Shown: in pieces, positions 36,263 to 50,011 of the stretch
Layout of the letters: the number at the start of each line of letters is the position of its first letter
Position numbering within the stretch: position 1 is the stretch's first letter
Source of the DNA: Nymphaea colorata
Lineage: Eukaryota; Streptophyta; Magnoliopsida; Nymphaeales; Nymphaeaceae
DNA length: 64,000 nucleotides
Reading direction: 5' to 3'
Assembly (NCBI RefSeq): GCF_008831285.2
Contig: NC_045148.1
Coordinates: 310,001 to 374,000 of the forward strand
Translations under genes and position numbers: made by a program
Notes under the pieces: generated by a model
Database searches by the model: none
The model's input: only the letters and a program-made list of their open reading frames with translations
Told to the model about the DNA's origin: nothing

Positions 36263-39200
36263 ATGGCGCTAGCGGCGGACGACCTAAGGTCGACGAGCAG
36301 CTTGGGAAGGAGGGTGACGGAGAGCTTCCGGGAGGTTTGGGGGAGCTCCAGGGACGTGTTCAGGAGGAGCTTGAGGGCGGAGGAGGACGACGAGGACGCG
36401 CTGAGATGGGCGGCGATCGAGAGGCTGCCCACCACCGACCGGATGAGGTGGGGAGTGCTCCGGCGGGTGATGGAGGACGGGAACGTGGTGCACGGGGAGG
36501 TGGACATCAGGAGGCTTGGCGTCGCCGGAAGGAAGCAGCTCCTCGAGAACGTCCTACAGGCCGTCCAGGAAGACAACGAGAAGTTCCTTCTTCGCCTCAG
36601 GGAGAGGGCCGACAGGTTTCACCACCGACTTCTGATCTCTTCTATAAATTAATATTCCTTTCTGCAACGCCAACCGAGTAAAAATAATCTCAGTGCAGAG
36701 AACGTGCATCATTCTTTTTTTTTCTGAATCGATCTATCAAGCAGCTCATTTATTAATCTTAATTTCAAGGCAGCCATAATCAATTTTAACTACAGATGGC
36801 AAAAGTTTGACGTTTTTGTTAATATCTATGCCTCAAAGTTCAAAGCATGAAGATCACAGTTGCATGGTTAGTAACTTAGTTTCTTCAACAGGGGAAGTGC
36901 GGTTTTATTTACTGACAGAAATAGTTAACCAATTAAGTTTTCTTTTTTTGGGTTTAGATTCCGCTCGAGAACCTTCACCTTATGTCAGTCCTGCACTGTA
37001 GTGGGTTTTTGTTTCTTCTCTTTTTCTTGAGAAGACATTACTACATCTGGAGTCTCAGAAGAAGTACTGCAGAAAAAGTATACTTTTTCTTTGCTTTTAT
37101 TGAACAACTTAGACTTCTATGAAAACTTTTGGACGCGGCCTGACAGCATAATAAAACCTGGGGGAGTAACCCCTCAGCACCTCTTCAAACGGGTAGATGG
37201 TGCCTGACAGAGATGTTGAAGAAGAGGAAGCAACATGCTGAAAACTAGAAAAAATGCAGGCCATTTCTTAAAACTTTCACGTGAGTTCAGCAGCCAGGAG
37301 ATTCAGACACGGTGACAGAAAGGGGCCATCGATGGTCTATGATTTGTGATTTTCTGAGAATTTAGGCGATGAAAAAGTTCTAACTTGTGGCGCTTATGAA
37401 ATTATATAAACTTTAGACAGAGATTAAGGTTTTGGATTTTATTAAATCTTCTTATTTTTTACTGTTAATTTTAACAGAGTGGGAATCGACCTACCGAAGA
37501 TAGAGGTTCGGTTCGAGGGTCTGTCTGTGGAAGCCGATGCCTACGTGGGAGGAAGAGCCCTACCCACTCTCCTCAATGCCGCCATTAACTCTATCGAGGT
37601 TCTCTCTCTCTCTCTCTCTCTCTCAATGAAGGGATTAAAATAAAGCCAATAGTTTTCGGGGTGATTAAAAAACAATCGGAACCTTCTCCCCTTCTTTCTG
37701 CTGCAACTTTTAAAATTAACAATGGAAATTCTTTCGACGTAAAGAATGGAACTTAAAAATGAAAATCAACGTCGTTGGCATCTTTGCAACCACATGCAAT
37801 CTAGCATATATATAGTTACAAGATGAAAAAAGAAAGAAGTTGTTTGGTTCAGTTTTATTTAAATTTCTGCCGCTGCACGACAACTGACCCTCTGAATATC
37901 AATAATAGCTCCGAGGTCCGAAGGGTGTCCTTGATATTTTGAAAAGTCTAATATTTTAATATTATAGATACCATCAAATGAAGGACTAGGTGGAGGACAA
38001 TATATTCTCAACATGTCCCTACTTTGACAAAAGGAAGTCTTAATCTTTTATATGTTCGAAGATGTATAATATACAATTACTCACTAGTCCTTTTTGTAGG
38101 GCTTAACACCTAGTGGTGACCAAGACAAGTCCCATTCGATTTGGTGGCTAATTAAAAGGTGACCAAGACAAGTCCCAGTCGATTTAGTGGCTAATTAAAA
38201 GGTGCCCCTGTTAAGTTCAACTTATTTTAAGAGTAATTTTAATTTTTTAAAGAATATATGTATGCACACTTTTTTTTTTTATAGTCAAATTCTTATAGCC
38301 TTCGATTTCACATGAATCACTAAATGGGCCAATTCACTGAATCCAGCTAGCCCGGCTAATTCAAACCGATTACTTTCTCCCAATGTAAACCTCCCAACGT
38401 TAATTAAGACTCTTTGAAACCATGAATTTCAAACATACGTAAAAATTTCAGAGAAAAGATGTTTTCTTGATGACATTGCAGGGGCGAAGTCAGGAATTTT
38501 TTTTATGAGGGAAGCTGAATTATAATTTCAAAATTTTAACAGGGGCCAAAATATTAAATTTTCTAAAGCTTTATATAGAATTTGTGTTTGGCGGCTCACC
38601 TGGCTCCTAATCTATGGCAAGGTCTATGCCGACAATCGTCTGTTCTTATTGTCAGCTTGAGTGGCAGGCTAACAATCCACCACCTAAAAAAGATGTCTGA
38701 AGGTCCCCTCAATTCCCCCTATCTTTGGAGTCCTGAGCTACTTTGTTGTTAGCACTAGTAGCATAGGTTATGCGCTCTACCACTTAAAACGCAAAAATAT
38801 AAGGCCCACAACAATCGAACTAGATGCCCAAAGTTTTACAGGCCCCTAACACGACCATCTACATTATGCTCCTTGAAGCGGGATTAACATAGTTTTAGTT
38901 CAATTAATAACATAAGCAGGTAAGTGTGAGTGTGAAAGATATACTCCTTTTGGCTTTCTTAGTTGGTAACAGAAGTATCTGAAATACTCTACATGTGGAA
39001 ATATTGTTCAAGGGGTCGACCTCCTATAAAAAGTGTTAACATTGATCGGTGTTAGCTGTTGAAAAGAAGAGGCTGCATAAATTGGTTAAGGCCTACCTAA
39101 CTATCACATGCGAGCTAACATGTCCTTTGAAGAAAAGAAAACGAGTGATGTTACGTGGAAAGGGAAACATAACCATGTGAAAAAATAGTCCGTTTTGATA

Positions 39201-42200
39201 TTTTTACTATGTATGTGTTTGAATGGAACTACTAAAATGTCGTGTAGCCTCCAAAACGGCATCTTTTAGAGTGCCAATAAACTGCTGCTGGGAGGTAGTC
39301 GCCCTTCCTATTCCTATTGTTGCAGAAAAAATTAAGATCGGCATTTTTTAGAGTGTTATTGGCATTTTTTAGAATGTTCGAGTGAATTAGAAGCGGGTTT
39401 GAGACAAACCCAGTTTCTACAAAAATCTTGTTTTTGAATAGCCCACCCTCAAAGTTGGTGGTAGAGCTTATAAGGTTTTTGGCTTTATGGGGATGTGAAA
39501 AGAAAATTCACATGGATCTATTATGTTTTCCAAAGGGTTAAAATAAAATTTTTGGAAAATTCTAGTAACTAAAATTTTGTTTTTTAAAGTATGAAAGGAA
39601 GCATAGAGAAGAAGTTACATGCGCCCGACGGTGTACAACCTTTTAAAACATAACCTTTTAAAACATACCAACTGTAATCTTTGGCCCACTTGTATTACGT
39701 ATTTGACTCACTTTTGTGAGTATGTGGTATGCATAAACATAATGCAAATATACACACAAACCTATGCAAGGTTCTATGTATTTAAAAAAAAAAAAAATTA
39801 CGTAGAAGCATTTTAGTCATTTTGAACACCGACACACTTTCTTGGATGCCGGAACGAGAGTGCAGATCATTAAAAAACCTAATTAAAATTTTTAAGTTTT
39901 TTTCCTTTTTGACGGACGAATCGCGGGAATTTATTGGCTGTCATCCTGATGCATAAATAGATGAACCAAGTCAAGAAATGTAGCATGTCCTACAGATTTT
40001 ATTGCAGCCGAAGAGGTAGTCCTTAGTTCCAGCTCTTAAGAGCGTTTTAATTTAGAGTGGATTGTCATCAAACTTTGCAAAGAAAATATGGACGCGATTA
40101 TTCCTAGACTGTAAAAGAGGCGACTTTTGGATCGAGTTGATATTAAAAATGGCCTCCCTCAAGAAGTTCAGAATTCTCAGGTGCCCTTGGAAAATTAGGC
40201 CGAGGTTAGTTCGGGATGATGTGATCCTGCCTAAACAGTTGCTTCTAAGTAGCCGCATTGTGGCTACTTGGGCGAAAGCTCCTATAATTCTAGTGTAGAT
40301 CTTCGTCACTTTCGTATGATAAGATTTGAATTCTGATATAGCTAAAAACCAATGGCTCACAGTTTATGAATATAGCGATGTTTCAGTGAAACTGGTTCAA
40401 AATCAAGCTGGACTTAGCTTTTTATACTAACAGACACCAGGCAGGTCTTGGCGACATGGCCGAGATGCCAGTTTTCTTCCTTAAACGTCAGATTCATTCA
40501 AGTAAATAGTGCAGTTAACCATAAAAGAATTACTCTATAACATTCTTACTTTTGTTTCAATTACTTCGGGGAGACAGGGTATCCTGGGATTGGTGAAGCT
40601 CAGTCCATCAAAGAAAAGAGTCCTGAAAATACTCAATGGAGTGACCGGAATTCTAAGGCCTTCAAGGTTGGTTGCCGCCTTCATCTTCCCAAATGAATGC
40701 GAATTCTGTGATCAAAAGATTCTTTGCAGTCTTCAGTATTTATGGCGTTTCCTTTCTTAGATGCAATGTTGGTGAAAGCGAGTGTTTGGTGCTTACAGGA
40801 TGACCCTTCTACTTGGCCCTCCGGCCTCCGGGAAGACGACCCTTCTGCTCGCTCTTGCAGGAAAGCTGGATAAGAAGCTCAGGGTAATCTCTCTCCCCCC
40901 ATCATGAACAGATATAAACATCTGCTGCTGTAACTTATAACCTGGAATTTGGTTCATCAGAACTTGGAGATAGACCAACAGACATGATTGGTATTTCAAC
41001 TCATCCAATTTAACTAAAATACTTGCATGTTACTTTAAATATATTGATCGATCAATCCTTTTCACTGTTAAATAATTAGAAAAGGTTTCTGTTTATTGAA
41101 AAAATTGAGAAACCAGTGTCCATACAGCTCCTATCAAGGAAAGGGAAAACCGAAGTTGCAAATGGTACTGACGAGTCGAAACCATGAACAGGTTGCTGGA
41201 AAAATCACGTACAACGGCTACGAATTGAGAGAATTTGTCCCTCGGAGAACCGGCGCATACATCAGCCAACACGACGTTCACAATGCCGAAATGACGGTCC
41301 GGGAGACGCTCGACTTCTCCGGCCGCTGCCAAGGCGTCGGCTCACGGTACGACATGTTGGCCGAGCTGTCGAGGAGAGAGAGGGAGGCGGGCATCAAACC
41401 TGACCCGGAGATCGACGCGTTCATGAAGGCTGCTGCTGCGCAAGGTCAGGGGACCAGCATCGTCACGGATTACATTTTGAAGGTAATGTTTTCCATTGAT
41501 AACGTACAAGTATTTCAAAAGGAAGATAAGTATCTGTTTTTTAGCTTTGCCCTCTTCATGGTTACTTTATCTTACTTCTGGTATTCAGAATCCTTCAACC
41601 ATGCAAAATGTTTAGACTTTAGAATTGTGAATTTCTTCTGTTTTTCTGTTTAGATCATAATTTAAGCTTGCAGATATCCGAAGGGATAAATCTAAAATGT
41701 GATCCTTTCCGATTAGTACACCTTCGCTCCAGTTTGCACTTCTGGTTTATGTTCGTGGTGCAATTACAAAAGATGGCAGGAATTCTTTTCTCTCGACATA
41801 CCCCAATATTCCAGTGTTGGCTTACGTGGTGTTCATGACGTCTGACGTTTCAGCTGCTTGGTTTGGAGATTTGTGCGGATACCATAGTGGGAGATCAGAT
41901 GAGGCGAGGGATTTCAGGTGGGCAGAAGAAGAGGGTGACCACAGGTAATTGACGATTTTCACTATTATCTACTCAAAGATTCAAGTTTTTTTTTTTTCGT
42001 CAGAATCAATTGTAGTATCAAACTTTTGAGTAAAGTGGTTCAGGGGCATTTACTCCTTATGTGCAATACTTGACTCAGGTGAGATGCTGGTGGGACCTTC
42101 CAAAGCTATGTTCATGGATGGGATATCGACTGGCCTTGACAGCTCCACCACCTTCCAAATCGTCAAATACATGAGACAATTTGTTCATATCATGGATGGA

Positions 42201-43348
42201 ACCATGCTGATCTCCCTTCTGCAACCTGCACCAGAGACGTATGAGCTCTTCGACGACGTCATCCTGCTTTCAGAAGGTCACATTGTCTACCAAGGTCCAC
42301 GAGAGGACGTCATCGAATTCTTTGAGTTCATGGGGTTCAGATGCCCAGAGAGGAAAGGAGTTGCAGACTTTCTGCAAGAGGTAATGTCGAAGAAAGATCA
42401 GCAACAATATTGGAGGGACAAAGATAGTCCTTACAGGTATGTCTCAGCTGAAGAATTCTCACAAGCCTTTAGCTCCTTCCGAGTAGGCCAACAGATAGCA
42501 GCTGAACTTAGAACTCCATTCGATAAATCAAAATCTCACCCGGCGGCATTGGAGACAACTAAGTACGGCATTTCTAGTTGGGATCTGTTCAAGGCCTGTT
42601 TTGCAAGGGAATGGCTGCTTATGAAGAGGAACGCTTTTGTTTACATATTCAAGACTACTCAGATAACATTCATGTCTTTGATAACCATGACGGTCTTCCT
42701 AAGGACTCAGATGAAGCATGAAACTTTTGCAGATGGGCAGAAGTACTTCGGTGCTCTGTTCTTTAGTCTGATCAATGTGATGTTTAATGGACTGGCAGAG
42801 CTGGCATTGACTGTCGTCAGGCTTCCGGTGTTTTACAGGCAGAGAGATTTCTTATTTTATCCTTCATGGGCTTTTGCTTTACCTATTTATCTTCTCAGAA
42901 TCCCACTCTCTATACTGGAGTCGGGGTTGTGGATCGTTCTCACTTATTATACAGTGGGGTTTGCCCCTTCTCCTAGCAGGTGACTACCCTTTTCACCTTT
43001 TACATATGCTTTTATTATCATTGCCATTGTTACTTTTTTTTCGTTTTAGCGCTGTTTCCCATGAAATTCAGTTATTGGCACGATTGTTATCAAATGGGTT
43101 TTCTCATTTTGATTCTGTGGTTAATGTCATCTTCATCTTGATATTATATACATTCTTTAGGTGCTTCAAGCAGTTCCTTGCCTATGCATTTACACATCAA
43201 ATGGGTCTTGGTCTTTTTCGGTTCCTTGCAGCTGTTGGGAGAACACTTGTGATATCTAACACGATAGGGATCTTCACCCTGCTTGTGGTGTTCACCCTAG
43301 GAGGCTTTGTAGTTTCTAAAGGTTACTGACTCGTTCCCTCGTCTCCTC

Positions 43349-43384
<36 letters not shown>

Positions 43385-46300
43385 TCTTTACTTGTTGGTT
43401 TAACATAGTTGGTCATGCCTGAAACAGTAGCCAGAAGTTTGAAGCCTTTTTAATTGAAATGACAAGGTTCTTCTTTTTGTAGTGTTTTTTTCAGCTTTGA
43501 CGTCACATGCTGACATCTGCTGCCGATTATAACTATCCTTTTCTTTCTTTCATTTTTCTTTTCTCTTTTCTATCCTTCAGATGAAATAAAACCATGGTGG
43601 ATTTGGGGATACTGGTCATCCCCTATGATGTACGGACAGACGGCTATAGCCCTTAATGAGTTTCTCGACGAGAGATGGAGCAAGGTAAAGAATTTGCTCC
43701 CTTCGAAATCTCTTGTAGTCTTGGTCTTCTGAAGGTTCTTTTCTCTGTGGATTAGGTTACAACGATTTTTGAATTGGGATAGATTTGGGCAGTCAGAGAA
43801 TTATAGCTTGCGAACTTCTTTATATCTAGTGATAGTAGGTAAACCCAGGCGTTGCCATCATATTCATGGTCGTCTAGTGGGAGAAATGCACCAACTTAAT
43901 TCGTCAAATGAATCTCAAGAAAACCCCATTGTACACCAAATTTGGATCGTTTGAGGCTGCTTGAATCATCTTACATCTTACAACCATATTCATGATATGA
44001 CTAGTGCTAGCTAGTAATGTGACTAGGAGTTTTCACCGACTTCTTTTATACTTTGGAACAGCCTGACAAAGAACTGGGAGTTTTCACTAACTTCTTTTAT
44101 ACTTTGGAACAGCCTAACCAAGGTTTTATGATCAACGCGCCCACACTTGGAACGGCCATTCTTAAATCTAGAGGCATGCCTGTCGATGCCTACTGGTATT
44201 GGATATGCATCGGAGCGTTAGCCGGATTCTCGCTTCTGTTCAACGTTTGCTTTGTCCTTGCTCTTAAATATTTGAACCGTAAGTGCGTGCTTTCCTTCAA
44301 TGAAAAATATGGTCGCAAATATTAGCTTTAGATTCTAGATATCAAGCTCTTGAATTTTAAGTCGAATTCTGCAGCTCTTGGAAATCCTCAATCTGTGATT
44401 CCAGATGAGGAGGGCAAAGATAAGGGAAAGGACTCAAGGTACCTCAGGAAACAGAAATCAAAGCCATTAAGGTCTGGTAGTTGGTCTGCCGATCCGGTTT
44501 CTGAAGGTTGATCTTTTACTTACTTTTCCGTTTCTTGCTTCTGAGAGCATTAGAAGGTTTTTCAAGTAGAAGTTTCTTCTGAATGAAACTTAAGCACCCA
44601 TTTTGTTTGCTTCAGGAACTAATATGGATGTCATGGATCGTCATGGGAGTAGAAGGCAGGGGACAATTACTGCCAGCAGAGGAATGGTCTTGCCTTTTCA
44701 GCCTCTTTCTCTGGCATTTGACCATGTCAATTACTATGTTGACATGCCCGCAGTAAGGCTTTTGATTCTTTTAATTTCTCTGTGAGTTCAGTATAGTGCT
44801 TCCAAACAGAAGTTAGCATGGCTCCGTTATATATCCAATATCTCCATTCATATCCCTCCTATAGCCATTTCCCAATATATTGTCAGAAATTTTAAAAAAA
44901 AAATCCTCTAGAATAAGTTGAGCTTTTAAACCAATACTTTGAGTTGAAAAAGAACAACGTGTTCAAATTTGTGATAGCTCTATGATTCTTTATTATGTTT
45001 TAAGAGCATTTTTCTTTTTCTTTATACGAGAAACCGTTTGAAAATTGGCTTCTGCTAATTTAAGTTGGACAATATTGTGATGACCACAATGGAATGACAC
45101 TTACGTGCAATTTCTTCGTAAATTGAAGCTGCGAATTTCTCTTTTGGACTTGTCGCTTCACTCCTTGCTTTCGACCAAGAACTTCTACGGTCTAGTCACG
45201 AATTTACCTCCTTTTCCTCGAGAGCTTTCACTTCAGTTCTCTTAAAATGTCTGTCGGGGCCGCTGAATTCATGTGTGCACGATGTTTCAAAGGTCTGCCT
45301 TGTCTCGTGTACTTTCGCAGTCCCCGTTTCAATTTTGCTCTTTCTTTGCTTCGTCTCTAAGAAATTTTTTTTACTTTCTTGCATCTCCAAGAGCAACTGA
45401 GCAAAAATATTATAACCCATTTATGGAAAAGATGTAGCTAGGAGGATCACATTTCTTGTCGGATGACATACCATTAGTATTTTTTATACACGGCATTCAA
45501 GATTTTGTTTGGTCTCCCAGGAGATGAAAAGTCATGGATTTGACGAAACTAGGCTCCAACTACTGCATGATGTTAGTGGCGCTTTCAGACCTGGAGTTCT
45601 CACTGCTTTGGTGGGAGTTAGCGGTGCTGGAAAAACCACGTTAATGGATGTCCTGGCAGGAAGGAAAACAGGAGGATACATTGAAGGAAGTATAAACATA
45701 TCTGGCTACCAAAAAAAGCAAGAAACATTCGCTAGAGTCAGTGGTTACTGTGAACAGGAGGACATACATTCACCCAATCTAACTGTTCACGAGTCCTTGA
45801 TCTACTCTTCTTGGCTTCGTCTGTCCGCTGAAGTGAATTCTGAAACTCGGGAGGTATACAGTCAAAACTTTTCCTGCTTATTCCCTAAAAGTTGATGCGC
45901 TATATGTTCATATTCCCTTATGTGTTTCTAGATGTTTGTCGAAGAAGTTATGGAGTTGGTAGAGCTAGATTCACTAAAGAATGCTTTAGTGGGTCTTCCT
46001 GGAGTAGATGGTCTATCAACCGAGCAGAGAAAGCGTCTCACTATTGCTGTGGAATTAGTCGCTAATCCCTCAATCATATTCATGGATGAGCCCACGACAG
46101 GCCTTGATGCTAGAGCCGCAGCTATTGTGATGAGGACTGTAAGGAACACAGTCGACACAGGAAGAACTGTTGTATGTACAATTCATCAGCCAAGTATTGA
46201 TATTTTTGAAGCTTTTGATGAGGTAACCTCACGATAGTTAATACAATCTTTTTCTTTCCTGGATATTTTCTGCTTAAAAAAATTGAAAAGGTAGCTTTTT

Positions 46301-49300
46301 GTTGCAGCTTCTACTTATGAAGAGAGGTGGACAAACGATTTATGCAGGACCTCTAGGTCATAATTCGGACAAACTCATAGAGTATTTTGAGGTGATGAAT
46401 GATTTGATCTCTTCCTTGGTCTTTTGTGTGAACATGGTAAATGTGGATCCATGAGTCAATTAGATCATGTAAACTGCTTTTCTCTTCGTCGTCCAGTAAA
46501 TTCTGAGCAGAGACTAACATGTGTCCAGTTAACCTGCATTCTGTTTGGAGAAACAATAGCTTTTTTACAACTGTTATGAGAGATTGTGCTCCATTTAAGT
46601 GTTATTGAATAAACTTAAGTCTATAATGTTTAAAAATGCATTTTCTGTGTTTACACTTTGTGAAATTTCTAGTATGTGGTTTTCCTGATATCATGTTTCC
46701 TACAAGTGCTTCATGCGCCAAATGTGGAAGAAGTTTCACAACTAAGTCTAGTCGAGTATAATCATAACCATAGATCACCATTGTCAGGTGGAATGTATTT
46801 TCTTTGTTCATCTTATATTAGCAGACCTGCAAGGAACTCTGTGTGTGTGAGAGGGAGAGATGTTAATACTTCAGTCTCTGTTTCAATGGTGCCATGCATC
46901 TTACACGAGTGAAATTGACATTTTTGAGTAGCTCTTTGTTCATTATAAAAAAAATGAAAGACATCAATACAACTAAGAGGGATTGGATGCTTCTCTGTTA
47001 TATGATTGATTATCCGCTCCTAATTTTGGCTAAGCATATGAGGATTTCATTTTATAGGCTATTCCTGGAGTACCCAAAATCAGAGATGGCCAGAACCCTG
47101 CAACGTGGATGTTGGAGGTCACTTCTGCTTCTATTGAAGCTCAACTCAATGTGGATTTTGCTGAAATTTATGCCAACTCCTCCCTTTACAGGTAAGCAAA
47201 ACTGAGTGTCACGAAGGAACTAAATACAGCAAAAACTTCTTCTTTAAGTCTTTCTTTTTGGTGGTATTAGTAAATGTCAGGTTTATATTCATCTCACTTT
47301 TACTCAGGAGAAATGAGGAACTCATTAAGTCAATAAGTACACCCATACCAGGTTCAAAAGATCTATTCTTCCGTAGCAAGTACTCTCAGAGCTTCTTGGT
47401 TCAGTGCAAAGCTTGCCTGTGGAAGCAATACTGGTCTTACTGGAGAAATCCTCAATATAATGCCATTCGGTTCTTATTGACAGTTGTCATCGGTCTTCTC
47501 TTTGGTTCCATCTTTTGGGGAGCGGGAAGGAAAACGTAAAGCTTCTGAACTTTTTCTACTGTTTTCCGTTCTCCTTTAGCGGGTTGAAAAATGGACTTGA
47601 TATTGAGATAACCACTAGCCATCAGTGAGACAGAATCTAAACTGAATCTGAGTTGTTCGGTTTAGTTCTTTTTAATTCTGAACTGAGACAAGTTCTGGCA
47701 TCATCAATTAGCTGCAATGCCATTGATTATGATTGTCAACTTGCTAAGCTTGTAAGAAATAAAACCACGTATGATTGCTACAGACAAAACCAATGTTTTA
47801 ACACTCAGTGACTCTGGACTCGACTCGGCTGTTCTTGGCTCGTGACTCGGCGGGTCAACTCGGTGACTCAGACAGGGTTATATATATATATATATATATA
47901 TATATCACTTGTCTTTTAAACATAAAATGTTTGCAAAATGACTTAATTTCACTTATATGCTACAAAAAAGTCAAACTAACATAAAGGAAGTCACAACTAA
48001 GTTCATTCTCCAAGAACTATTGCAATTTAGCATGTCGAATGCAAATATTATTGCAATTTAGTGTGTCAAATGCAAAAACATTAAGAAAACTCGATCAATT
48101 TCGTCAATATTGCTTGATTTTAACAAACTGAACTTGTATCCTTAATAAAGTAACAAACAAAACTTATACCTTAGCATGTATCAACTACAAAAATCAATAA
48201 AATATTGAAAATAATGTAAATAAAACGAGTCAACCTACTGGGTTGACTCGTTAGAGTAGCGAGCCTAGCCAAGTCAACCAAGTCATCGGGTTGACTCGGT
48301 GAGTTTCTAAACATTGGATAAAACTACTGAATGTATTTCCGAAGATATGAGAGATCAACTATGTAAAGAGAATGGACGGAGGTTCAGCTTCTTGGGTTTT
48401 ATTCATGTTGACAATATGCGTTTAAGAAATGGACGTCATACGTGTGCTTTTCATAGGCATTTTCAATACCTTGAGACGATCAGTAGGAACTGTATTATTT
48501 CACTAATACTTTCTTGGTCCTTATTGTTATCATTACAACAGATCAACAGAGCAGCAGCTAGTCAATCTAGTTGGTTCAATGTACTCTGCTGTTATGTTCC
48601 TTGGAGCGAGCAATGCAATGGGAGTTCTTCCTATTGTGAGCATTGAGAGGACGGTCATGTATCGTGAAAAAGCAGCAGGGATGTATTCTTCAATGGGTTA
48701 TGCCATCGGCCAGGTAATGTTTTCCTGACTTCTTGTATTGGTTGCATTTTAGAATCACTCAAATAACATCGGAATAAATGGTCTGTCATCATCATACAAT
48801 AAATGGCCTGTTACAGCAGCGAAATTAAACACATCTCATGAACTCTGTTTTATCTAGAGTTATAGTTTTCCATTTTCAACTTGATTGCTATTCATGAATC
48901 TGTTGTTTCACATATTTGGCTTCTTATATCAACTATATTGCAATTTGTCTGACAAGGCACTTCTGGAGCAACTCTACTGATTATTGTCTTCACTTGCAGG
49001 TTGGCGTAGAGGTTTTGTACATTGCTGCGCAAACAATTATATTCACCTTAATTTTATTTCCCATGATCAACTTCGTTTGGATTGCAAGAAATTTTATTTG
49101 GTTCTTCTTCTTCATGTTCACGAGTTTCATCTATTTCACGCTTTATGGGATGATGGCTGTGGCTCTCACCCCTGGAGATCAAATAGGCGCCATTGTCATG
49201 TCATTCTTCCTAACCTTCTGGAATCTCTTCTCTGGCTTCTTGATAACTCGCCCGGTGCGTAGCCTATGCTCATGATTTGAATATTAGTAAATTTTAGTAT

Positions 49301-50011
49301 TGTAAGTTTGCTCATAAAGGCAAGTAGAAAGTCCATATTGGCACAATCTGCTCATGCTAATGGCGCCCTTATTTGTGATGTACACATGTTGGGAACTCAG
49401 GAGTTGAAAAGAAACTTCCCCGGAACAGAGGACCATGAACTTATTATAATAATTCAAAATTTCTTTAATATTTGAACGAGACCAAAACTGAATAAAACCA
49501 AAATGATTTGATTTTCTTCAGAACCATTTAAACCAACACTCTTCAATTTGCAAAAAGTTGTCTTGTTCTGTGAAATTAGTTTTACAATACTGGATTCTGG
49601 ACTTCTGCATAGGATAAAAGTCCTCAAACTCTGTTGTCACGGTGCATCAAGTTGTAACTCTGCAACTTAAGCTTTCTCATTGTGTTTCATCACAAGGCAT
49701 GGTTGGTTGCCAACTAAAAATTGACCTGGTCTGAATTGCAGGCAATTCCAATATGGTGGAGATGGTATTATTGGGGTTCCCCTGTTGCATGGACAATCTA
49801 TGGGCTCATCACCTCTCAGCTTGGAGACTTGAAGAGTCTAGTTGTAGCTGCAGAAGTTGGGCTAACAACAGTAAAGCAATACCTTGAGACTGTTATGGGT
49901 TACAAATATGACTTCTTGGGGTTTGTGGCTGTGGCTCATCTGGCCTTTGACCTTGTCTTTCTTTTCATCTTTGCCTTTTGCATTAGATTCCTCAATTTCC
50001 AAAAAAGATGA
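36263..50011 (+). CDS. PDR-type ABCG full-size ABC transporter, 20 exons
   Basis: This encodes a plasma-membrane exporter of the pleiotropic drug resistance type. Exons: 36263-36615, 37478-37598, 40578-40666, 40799-40883, 41192-41482, 41854-41944, 42079-42979, 43161-43321, 43581-43684, 44113-44278 (or from 44062), 44375-44506, 44616-44752, 45521-45853, 45932-46222, 46308-46391, 47058-47191, 47308-47535, 48542-48713, 49000-49254, 49742-50011. They join without stops to 1465 aa, the usual PDR length, in reverse order NBD-TMD-NBD-TMD. NBD1 has Walker [10 protein letters not shown] (about 194-202) and signature ISGGQ (333-337), but Walker B reads FMDGISTG with Gly at 358 where relatives have Glu. 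NBD2 has Walker [10 protein letters not shown] (909-917), the degenerate signature LSTEQ and intact FMDEPTTG (Glu 1041). NBD1 has LLQPAPE where most ABC proteins carry the H-loop His; NBD2 has IHQPS. TM clusters lie at about 540-720 and 1190-1460. I do not assign a subfamily number. Confidence 0.96.
37599..40577 (+). other. Long intron 2 of the ABCG gene
   Basis: This intron of nearly 3 kb separates the N-terminal exons from the first ATPase exons. It begins with a (CT)n tract and holds a 43-bp tandem repeat at about 38115-38200. A stretch at 38.48-38.9 kb looks like a degraded dispersed repeat (GGGGCGAAGTCAGGAATTT and flanking words). No coding frame in it was recognised. Confidence 0.75.
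38115..38200. repeat. 43-bp tandem repeat, two copies
   Basis: The unit GGTGACCAAGACAAGTCCCA, continuing to GTGGCTAATTAAAA, occurs twice back to back with two mismatches. GGTG of a third copy follows at 38201. Confidence 0.93.
44023..44121 (+). repeat. 51-bp tandem duplication of a 3' splice site in the ABCG gene
   Basis: The intron 9 acceptor region (GGAGTTTTCAC..ACTTCTTTTATACTTTGGAACAG followed by CCT.AC.AAG) is present twice with an offset of 51 nt. The AGs end at 44061 and 44112. Because 51 is a multiple of three and the intervening frame is open, either acceptor keeps the reading frame. The upstream one would add 17 residues. Collinearity with other PDR proteins favours the downstream acceptor. 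Confidence 0.9.
47790..48317. mobile_element. Inverted-repeat element in ABCG intron 17
   Basis: A 528-bp segment is bounded by inverted ends. The left end reads CCAATGTTTTAACACTCAGT and the right end reversed reads CCAATGTTTAGAAACTCACC. The subterminal regions on both sides are filled with GACTCGG/CGAGTC words and one (TA)n tract is included. There is no open frame. It looks like a non-autonomous DNA transposon lying wholly within the intron, with no certain target duplication. Confidence 0.65.

Noticed and set aside
44062-44112. The 17-codon extension as a certain part of the ABCG protein
   Set aside because: Relatives continue from the exon 9 end directly into the P-N-x-G block encoded after 44113, so the extension is kept only as an alternative.
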